From contig JBCFYV010000024.1 in the NCBI GenBank assembly GCA_039000515.1, positions 17,766,041 to 17,830,040 on the forward strand: a stretch of 64,000 bases of DNA, in the 5' to 3' direction. Each line of letters starts with the position of its first letter. Position 1 is the stretch's first letter. The position numbers were made by a program, and so were the translations under genes. Source of the stretch: Timema cristinae (lineage: Eukaryota; Arthropoda; Insecta; Phasmatodea; Timematidae). Under the pieces are notes generated by a model, which saw only the letters and a program-made list of their open reading frames with translations, had not been told where the DNA came from and did not search any database. Positions 57,191 through 64,000 of the stretch are shown piece after piece.

Positions 57191-57557
57191 TATATTTAGA
57201 TGCGGCCATAGCCGTTATATAGATTAAACGGCTAAGGTTTAAAATTTCAGTTTTTTGCACCTCAAAGGACGAGGGTTTTCACTGGTTTCGCCCCTCTTTG
57301 TCTAAAACAGGAGTTCGGCGTTTAGTTTCATATGTATTGATTCCTCTTTTAATCATAGTCATATTTAATTTAGCCCCAAGTTTATTAACGGCCATAATTC
57401 CTATTATGTTGCACCTATTCATTTTCACAATTTTACTAAAATACCCACAATGTTTTGTTAATAAATTGCTAAGAAAATGGAAGATTCTTGAAATATTTTT
57501 CTAATAAAGGGTTTGTAAACATACATTTTTAAATAGACCAAATTTTCATGGAAATTG

Positions 57558-57730
57558 TTCGAATTCTAGCCGGGTGAACTAAGATTTCTTTTTATAAGTG
57601 GTTTCGCACTCTTCCTGCGCACGAACATTTCCACTAAATTCTACTGATCTAATTCTTACCTCATTATTGTGAAATTTGTAAAATATGCGTATAGCCTGGA
57701 TGGACGAATAAGACGCAGCGCACAGTAATA
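57558..57730 (+). mobile_element. SINE-A, 5' truncated
   Basis: Starts inside box B (TTCGAATTCTAGCCGGGTGA), then AAGTGGTTTCGCACTCTTCC and GTATAGCCTGGATGGACGAA, ending near AAGACGCAGCGCACAGTA. Confidence 0.65.
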
Positions 57731-57814
57731 CATAAATATATATATATACTGTATGTTTACTGCGCCAAAATGAACCCAAAGCCATCCAACCCTTCAATTT
57801 TCTAAGTAGTAATT

Positions 57815-57995
57815 ATTTATACAGTCCACATTTCATTTTAAGTCAGTTACTATATTATATACTCTCACGTATTAATACGTCAAGTCATGTGATCTGTAGC
57901 TGTCACTTTTGATACATCAATACCTATAAAAAATAACAATATTAATAGAGTAAGATGTTATCAATATTGGCCGAAATAAAATGGGGTTGTGTTTA
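57815..57995. mobile_element. MITE-2 copy
   Basis: ATTAATACGTCAAGTCATGT, GATCTGTAGCTGTCACTTTT, ACATCAATACCTATAAAAAA and AAGATGTTATCAATATTGGC. Confidence 0.65.
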
Positions 57996-57996
57996 C

Positions 57997-58042
57997 GAAT
58001 GGAATGGGCCAGTTTCGCGTATGAAATTGGCCCATTCCATTC
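57997..58042. repeat. Near-perfect 20-base hairpin
   Basis: GAATGGAATGGGCCAGTTTC and GAAATTGGCCCATTCCATTC pair with one mismatch around a GCGTAT loop. It lies right at the edge of MITE-2. Confidence 0.85.
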
Positions 58043-58649
58043 AGATCCAGGTAGGTGTCGTTTTGTTTCAGTATCGAGCCATATTTGAGGTGTTTTAGTC
58101 TTACTATGAATCTGGCCCTACGAGTGTCTTCCTACCTAAGTCCTACAATATCATCACAACAACAAAATGTGATGCTCGTCAGTCCCATTAGTCGACAATA
58201 TGGGTGTGGACCCCAGTGCTAACGGGAATGAAAAGATTGATTCAAGTTCCCATGGCTGTCGACTATTGTAATACTCCCTCTCAGTCACACAGCTCGACCT
58301 GTAACCACAATCAAACCGGGTACTTATGCAACTTATTTAACAACATCCACACAGACCAGTAATAATTGCTCCTCCTTATATGGCGAGGCATTTATAAACT
58401 AACAACGTTGAACAAGGACCTATTGTTTAGAAACTCACCACAGATAAAGATAAACAGATACTTTCATTAAATACACGGATCGGGCCGAATCGGGTACAAG
58501 CATTAGTGCACTCCTGATAGAAATGCCAGATGCATCTGAGTATAGTGCAGCGATATAGACATGTTTTCTACGAGAATAAGAATGGCAAACATTCCATGTA
58601 AAGGGCTTATCAACGCTTATCGTAATGTCTTATTATTTGAAGCATTTAA

Positions 58650-59012
58650 GGTGAGGGAGGAGCTAGGTAAGTGCAGTGTTTTTATAGCAAAACAATTCTT
58701 TGACCAAAATAAATAAAATGTGTCCAGTATAAACAAGTTTTTCTTCACATAGTGTTATCAACAGTTCTTGAATATATCTTATATGAGCGTAGCGGCAATA
58801 AATAACAAACTTTTTAAATACATGAGAAAAAGTTGTCATTTAATTCTAGGACACCCTTGACAAATATTTAAGAACTGTTGATAACACTATGTGAAGAAAA
58901 TTATTAAACTCTTGTGTTTTTATTGGAGAATTTATTTGATTTATTTTGACAAAAAAGTTTTAATATAAAAACTGCTAAAACACTGGCCTTTTAATGTTCC
59001 ATGAACCCCACC
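58650..59012. mobile_element. MITE-1, complete 363-base copy with TTAA on both sides
   Basis: TTAA at 58646-58649 and 59013-59016. Same length as the copy at 51571. Inner arms CACATAGTGTTATCAACAGT and ACTGTTGATAACACTATGTG are inverted. The ends (GGTGAGGG / CCCCACC) are diverged. Confidence 0.9.
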
Positions 59013-59094
59013 TTAAGGTTTTATCCTAAACACATAATTAGGATACATCAACACATGACTTAGAAAAGTGTTCAACATCTTAACTCAATCCGTA

Positions 59095-59290
59095 TAGCAG
59101 TTACAGTCCATTCGCCCTAGGAGTGGTGGTCGTCGACTTTGGTAATCTTGGGGTAAAGTGCTCGCCCAGGACCCGATGTTTGTGGGTCCAAACCCAGCTG
59201 AGATCGACGGATTTTGCTTGGGCAGTAAAAATCCGTGGCACAACTTCCTTTGGAGGGGAAGTAAAGCCGTCGGTCCGTCGATTAAAGCAT
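59095..59290 (+). mobile_element. SINE-E (tRNA-like head, distinct body)
   Basis: TTGGGGTAAAGTGCTCGCCC (box A-like region), GTGGGTCCAAACCCAGCTGA (box B) and CTTTGGAGGGGAAGTAAAGC body. Only copy in the window, so ends are uncertain. Confidence 0.45.
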
Positions 59291-59557
59291 GTATAGAAAT
59301 CTTGGAAAGTATGTTATAATAGTCAAAATACCTTTCCCGGCAAAACTGATATGCCCTTTCATGCTCATTCATAGAAATTCGTTGTGGGAGGCAACGGTGC
59401 ACTACCACACTTATTGAACTCCCCTACTACATGGATTTATACCAGATGGTGCAGGCAGCACTAACCAGCTGGAGGGTTGAGTGCATGCCCAGTGTCTTGA
59501 GTATAAACTCGGAAGTAGCGCCTGTTCAAAATAAATCAATAAAGACAGAAATGTTTT

Positions 59558-59725
59558 AGTCAGATTCTAGTAGAACGAATTTTATCTGACAAATACAAAA
59601 GTTTATATATTCATACGTCAACCGTCAAACCATGTGATCTTTAACTTTCACTTTTGATAGCTATACCTATAAAATAACACTAATAATAAATAAAGTAAAG
59701 TGTTTTTAATGTTGCCCACAAAAAT
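59558..59725. mobile_element. MITE-2 copy
   Basis: CTAGTAGAACGAATTTTATC, ATATATTCATACGTCAACC, CCATGTGATCTTTAACTTTC and ATAGCTATACCTATAAAATA. Confidence 0.58.
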
Positions 59726-60389
59726 TATAGGCTGTATGTTTGTGCTTTTCTTACCAGAATTCTACAATAGCACACTTTTCACATTAATCCTGCAATGTTT
59801 ATATTTGGATGGCCCTAGTTCGACCCCGGGAACAACTTATATTTATCTATTATTTATGTATAGGTTCATACTAGTGTATATCACAAATATATGCACTGGG
59901 TTTTGGTTGAGAGTGTAAGTAGTGAGTTAGTTTGTAAGTGTGTTTTAGAATCTAGATTAAGTTATTTTGTAATTTGTATTCTGATGAAGTTTTTAAGTTA
60001 GAATATGCTCATTTTATATTAGATCTATCTACATATATGAATCTATTACATCTATAATGCTTTTAGATTGTGTACAAATAGATTTTAAGATTCTCTCCAG
60101 CTAATCTTTAAATATGGTAGAAAAGACTGTTTTGCGCGCAAGACGGGCACATTAAAAACAGACGAGCGCCATGTCCCAGAGTCGATCTCCCGCTCGACGG
60201 TCGAGCTACGGTTATTACCAATTTCACCGTCTTCACGGTTGTTTACTCAAGAAATGGAACGAAAACTGAGTTCTTTGTTTGTTTCGTCCTAATGCGATCT
60301 TCTACGAGATTTATGATCCGCGAGTCATATCCCGCTTCTCAACGGAGTGACATAGAAAGTTTTCAAGAGAGTAACTACACGGAGCCACT

Positions 60390-61222
60390 TTCAGTGGCTG
60401 ACGCGCGCCACAATCACTGGCCACTTTACTTCTACATAGAAAATTGGTGCATCCAAACTGAGCCACTACAATGGAGAGGGTATGCGAACGTATAGTAGCC
60501 CCATGGCTTCTTTGGTGCTGACTGACAGCTAACAGCTGACAACTAAAAGATTTGAAAAACTACCAGACCAAATTATGTATCCCTACACCGAACCATATGA
60601 TCTGCAAAAACATGTGTTTAGCAGCTGTCACTTCTGACGGTCAAAATGTAGGTATATACCTAAATGTTGTCTGTTAGATGTCAGCTTTGAGCTGTCAGTG
60701 AGCACCAAAGAAGCCATGGGACTACTGTAGCTCGCCCCGGTCACGCTACCGATGGATCCATGACGTGATCGAGCCACTACTAGCAGACCATTGTTTTTGC
60801 ATTGGTGCGTTTAGACGGAGCCACAGCCACCGGCCATCTTATTTTAAATCAGTCTGTCGAGCATTGTCGAGATCTGATTACCATGCCAAGAGACAATAGT
60901 GTAGTAGTGTAACTGTGCAACATTTCGAAAAGTTCATCAAACGAGTTTTTTGGACATTCTAAAGTAAAGAAAAAAACATTTAATCATTTTAACTCAAATT
61001 TGTATATGGCCTAAGATAAAGTCCTTTTGATGATCTTTCAGTCAACATGCATTGTTCGATTTCGCCCGCGTTTTTTGTTTCTCGGCAGAAGAAACAACAT
61101 TAGTTCATTATCCTGCCGCGTGGCAATCTTAGCTTCCGACTGGCCCGAAACTCTTGCTGTGGCTTTATCATTACCCACCCACAGTGGCTCCCATGAGCGA
61201 CTGCAGTGGCCAGTGACTGTCA
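60390..61222. mobile_element. Candidate hAT-like composite element
   Basis: Left end AGTGGCTGACGCGCGCCACA with TCACTGGCCACTT; right end GCAGTGGCCAGTGACTGTCA with GCCACTACAG. The ends are inverted repeats around AGTGGCTGAC and TCACTGGCCACT. Further CAGTGGCT-like words occur inside. It contains the duplicated segment 60494-60816. No target duplication was confirmed. Confidence 0.45.
60494..60816. repeat. Interspersed element, copy 1 (palindrome plus 86-base tail)
   Basis: Inverted ends GTAGCCCCATGGCTTCTTTG and CAAAGAAGCCATGGGACTAC, then a shared tail with CGGTCACGCTACCGATGGAT and TTTGCATTGGTGCGTTTAGA. Copy 2 is at 63305-63632. The two agree closely, so the copies are fairly young. Confidence 0.8.
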
Positions 61223-61334
61223 GCCACTACAGTTACCCCCCCCACACACACACACACCCACACATTTATTTGAAGTATTTGTCTAGAACTTTCTGAACAG
61301 ACTGAATATATCAGCACACCAAAGATTATAGTCT

Positions 61335-61434
61335 AACTTAGCTCAGTTGGTATTGTGTCTGACTGTCCACTGAACTAAAGATCCCAACATGGCCGAAAAA
61401 TGTATCACTGATGTTAAAAGTGGGTTTTACTTTT
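61335..61434 (+). mobile_element. SINE-C, first part, split by SINE-B
   Basis: ACTTAGCTCAGTTGGTATTG head, a degraded box B, and AAAAATGTATCACTGATGTT; continues after the insert at 61802-61880 with AATTAACGGCCGGGGGCTGG. Confidence 0.75.
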
Positions 61435-61443
61435 AACAGTGAT

Positions 61444-61713
61444 AAGAGGTGAGCTGGCGGTCCAGGGGTAAGGTGTCAGACTTCTATGCTGGGGTCCGGG
61501 GTTCAAACCTAGGTCCTGGCACAGATTTATCTGATTACCAAACCCCTCCTTCACTCTGACAAGACATCTTGTGAATGTGGGGAATGCCAGGCCTCCACCG
61601 TGGTTCGGATCCCACGTTAAGCTGTAGGTCCTCCATTTCACCTCACAATCACCCTACCATTACACATTAGCGAAGTGCGTATAACCCGAACAGGTAGTAA
61701 GACGCGGTGCTGC

Positions 61714-61778
<65 letters not shown>

Positions 61779-61792
61779 TAATAATAATAATA
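61444..61792 (+). mobile_element. SINE-B, full length, inserted in SINE-C
   Basis: AACAGTGAT at 61435-61443 and 61793-61801 bounds the insert. tRNA-like head with GGTCCAGGGGTAAGGTGTCA and GGGGTTCAAACCTAGG; body ACAAGACATCTTGTGAATGT; tail TAACCCGAACAGGTAGTAAG; about 80 bases of TAA repeat. This is the best reference copy for the family. Confidence 0.95.
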
Positions 61793-62239
61793 AACAGTGA
61801 TGAATTAACGGCCGGGGGCTGGAAGTTGTGTCTCTTCTAGATTTAAGCTATATTATAAGTCGTGTGCTGATATTATTATTTATTCCAGAAAGTACAAGTT
61901 AAGTACTTCAAATAGATTAAAGAAATGAGAGTTTCTATGAGAGAAAGGGCCTACCAATTTTGCCGGTAAAGGTATTTTATGTATGGCTAGGACACCCAAA
62001 CTCACAAATATCACTACAGCAAACGACCAAGACTGTATCTCAATTCCAACCTCAGAGTATTAATACATTTCTCTTATGGTATTAGTATCCATGCGACAGA
62101 ACAAAATAATACACCGGTAATGATTTTGGAAAAAAAACACCACAAATTAACTTTATTAAAATAAAAGTTTAAAACAGAGTTTGAGACTACGTTTCACACC
62201 CATAGTGAACAACAACCTCTAGAACCATTGTTTTGTAAA

Positions 62240-62437
62240 TGCCAAAGACGGGGAGATCGGAGTTTGATCCCGGTCGGGTGAACTGAGTATTTTTTCTTAA
62301 ATGGTTTTCTACTTTCCCGCTAAGCAAATTCGAGTGCATCACCTCTAAATCAAACCTTCCTAATCCCCTAACAAATTAGTGTAATCAGTACATAGGTGTA
62401 TAAACCGAACGGATAGTAAGACGTGGTGCTAAAATTA
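62240..62437 (+). mobile_element. SINE-A, 5' truncated
   Basis: Starts near CAAAGACGGGGAGATCGGAG, then TTTGATCCCGGTCGGGTGAA, CTAAGCAAATTCGAGTGCAT and ACCGAACGGATAGTAAGACG. Confidence 0.8.
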
Positions 62438-62479
62438 AAATATTATTTTATATTTTTAGAAGACTCTTCCTATGAATAT

Positions 62480-62760
62480 TGCACTGTAAGAAGCGAATCG
62501 TCCCAAGTGGTGTCGCTAACATCTCCACGGGGGAGGGGGGAGGGAGGAGTAGTTATGCAAGTCTTCACGTCCTTCTGGAATATAAAAACCCTCGCACAGG
62601 CACAGGATGCGCCGTGTGGTGTCATTCGCACGTCGTGTCGTAAACCCCCGAGAGTGGCCGACCGATGTGCGTCTCAACACCTCGCCGGGCACATTTTACA
62701 TACATGCATTCACTCACTACAAGCTCAGGGCGTTACGTAGCTTGACTCGGGACAGGGGGG
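62480..62760. other. CpG-containing GC-rich island, possible promoter or exon
   Basis: Much richer in G, C and CpG than its surroundings, with open frames on both strands. On the plus strand TATAAAAACC at about 62581 lies roughly 35-40 bases before GTCATTCGC, a possible core promoter. On the minus strand ATATTCCAG|AAGGACGTG could be an acceptor. A poly-G/GGGA run lies at 62529-62550. No link to the PH gene can be shown. Confidence 0.3.
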
Positions 62761-62778
62761 TTACAAACCTTTTAGACT

Positions 62779-63035
62779 GTAGGGAGTGTAGGTAGGGAAC
62801 GCGAGAAAAAGGCAGTGTTTTTGTAGTTTTTATGTAAATACTTTTTTGGCCAAAATGAACTTAAGTATTTCTACAAAGGAAACCTAAGAGAATAATTTTA
62901 TTCATATCATGATCCCTACAGTTGTTGAATATCTGTCATGAGAATAGCGACATTAGATTATTTATTTTCACCAAAAATAGGTTTTGATATAAAAAATTAC
63001 AACAACACCTTTTCTCGTATCCCCTACACTTCCAC
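62779..63035. mobile_element. MITE-1 copy with a shortened right arm
   Basis: GTGTAGGTAGGGAACGCGAG near the left end, GGCCAAAATGAACTTAAGTA, and TACACTTCCACC before TTAA at 63036-63039. The inverted partner of the central arm is deleted. Confidence 0.7.
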
Positions 63036-63194
63036 CTTAAGAAATCTTTTTGAAAAGTATTGTAATGTCTATAGAAATTAGAAATATTAAACTAACTTAA
63101 ATCTAAATCAGACAAAACACCCCAACGAAGCCCACATTTCCCAACGATACATTTTTCGGCTATTACAGGAATCTAACACATGTACCTTAGCTTA

Positions 63195-63290
63195 ATATGT
63201 AGACACGCTATCAAAAATAATGTAGTAAAATGATATCAACGTTGACTGCAATCCTATATGTCAGTATTTTCTAAAAGTTATTTCGTACCA
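63195..63290. mobile_element. MITE-2 edge fragment
   Basis: TAAAATGATATCAACGTTGA and GTCAGTATTTTCTAAAAGTT match the right edge of the family. Confidence 0.45.
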
Positions 63291-63304
63291 TAATACTACT
63301 TCAG

Positions 63305-63632
63305 CTACAGTAGCCTCATGGCTTCTTTGGTGCTGACTGACAGTTCACGGTTGAAAGCTGACGGCTTTGAAAAGCTACCAGACCACATTATGTATCCCTA
63401 CGCCGAGCCGTATTATCTACAAAAACATGTGTTTAGCAGCTGTCACTTCTGACAAGTCAAAATTTAAGTATATACCTAAATGTTGACTGTCACAAATCAG
63501 CTGTGAGCTGGCTGTCAGCACCAAAGAAGCCATGGGGCTACTGTAGCTCACCCCGGTCACGCTACCGATGGATCCATGACGTGATCGAGCCACTACTAGC
63601 AGACCATTGTTTTTGCATTGGTGCGTTTAGAC
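63305..63632. repeat. Interspersed element, copy 2
   Basis: CTACAGTAGCCTCATGGCTT at the left; GAAGCCATGGGGCTACTGTA closes the palindrome at about 63546; the 86-base tail to GGTGCGTTTAGAC follows as in copy 1 (60494-60816). Beyond that the two copies differ. Confidence 0.82.
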
Positions 63633-63645
63633 TGTAGTGACAGTA

Positions 63646-63870
63646 AAGCAGTGATTCTCAACCTGGGGGGCACACTCCCCCCACCCCCACCCGAAGAGGC
63701 GTAGAACAATTTGTAAATTACGTTAATATCAGCTAAAAGTTAAATCATTATTTTTTCAATTAAGTTTTCAAAATAAGATAAATTTGTTGTTGTTGAGATA
63801 TTGGCAACACTACCTACCAGTTGTAAGACTCAATATTCAAGAACTCATAGAAACAAAATTCTGCCAACCA
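63646..63870. mobile_element. hAT-like remnant, second copy
   Basis: CAGTGATTCTCAACCTGGGG at the start, a C-rich stretch, then GATATTGGCAACACTACCTA and CAGTTGTAAGACTCAATATT, as at 43803-44050. Confidence 0.58.
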
Positions 63871-64000
63871 TCACATTAATTTTCAGTCAATTTATTTGTA
63901 CCGTTACGCTGCCAGTGTTACATGGTTTTTTGTACAGAGAACAGGATTTTTAATAGCAAACTTCGGTTACCTTGAAACAAAACCCATTAATATGTATACA

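Noticed and set aside
60292..60495. Plus-strand open frame as a gene
   Set aside because: Most of it runs into the end of the hAT-like composite element; no further support.

Overview
The window looks like AT-rich intron and flanking DNA from an animal with a large, repeat-packed genome. GT-AG introns of several kilobases, many tRNA-derived SINEs, palindromic MITEs and simple repeats point to an arthropod, most likely an insect; a hemipteran is my guess and is not proven by the sequence. There is no operon-like gene density, and I see no rRNA, free-standing tRNA gene or CRISPR array.

One gene is well supported. On the minus strand, seven exons between 28981 and 6817 join in frame with GT-AG boundaries (phases 0/0, 0/0, 0/1, 1/1, 1/1, 1/1, 1/stop). 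They give the last 346 residues of a protein with a pleckstrin homology (PH) domain, a long Ser/Pro/Asn-rich tail and a C-terminus ending Ala-Thr-Gln-Val, which fits a class I PDZ ligand. The N-terminus lies upstream (higher coordinates). One further exon with compatible phase is proposed at 54488-54570, about 25.5 kb upstream. I do not recognise the family beyond the PH domain, so no symbol is given.

The most unusual part is 24.9-31.5 kb. The two PH exons lie beside two large minisatellites. The 39-bp array (25081-26877, about 46 copies) is made of the intron's own 3' splice site plus the first six bases of the next exon, so the pre-mRNA carries dozens of near-perfect copies of the real acceptor just before it. 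The 29-bp array (29006-31476, about 85 copies) starts only 24 bases upstream of the other PH exon's acceptor. A third array (31 bp, 52704-53583) begins beside a MITE fragment.

Layout: 0.5-2.3 kb, old diverged tandem repeat; 4.4-4.95 kb, palindromic element; 6.8-29 kb, gene exons separated by introns of SINEs and MITEs; 29-31.5 kb, minisatellite; 31.5-64 kb, upstream intron or flank, densely filled with a tRNA-Leu-like SINE (SINE-A), a second SINE with a different head but the same 3' tail (SINE-B), a TTAA-flanked MITE (MITE-1), another widespread element (MITE-2) and hAT-like insertions, several nested. Names SINE-A to SINE-E and MITE-1 to MITE-3 are local labels for families recognised by comparing copies within this window. 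Boundaries of diverged copies are approximate.
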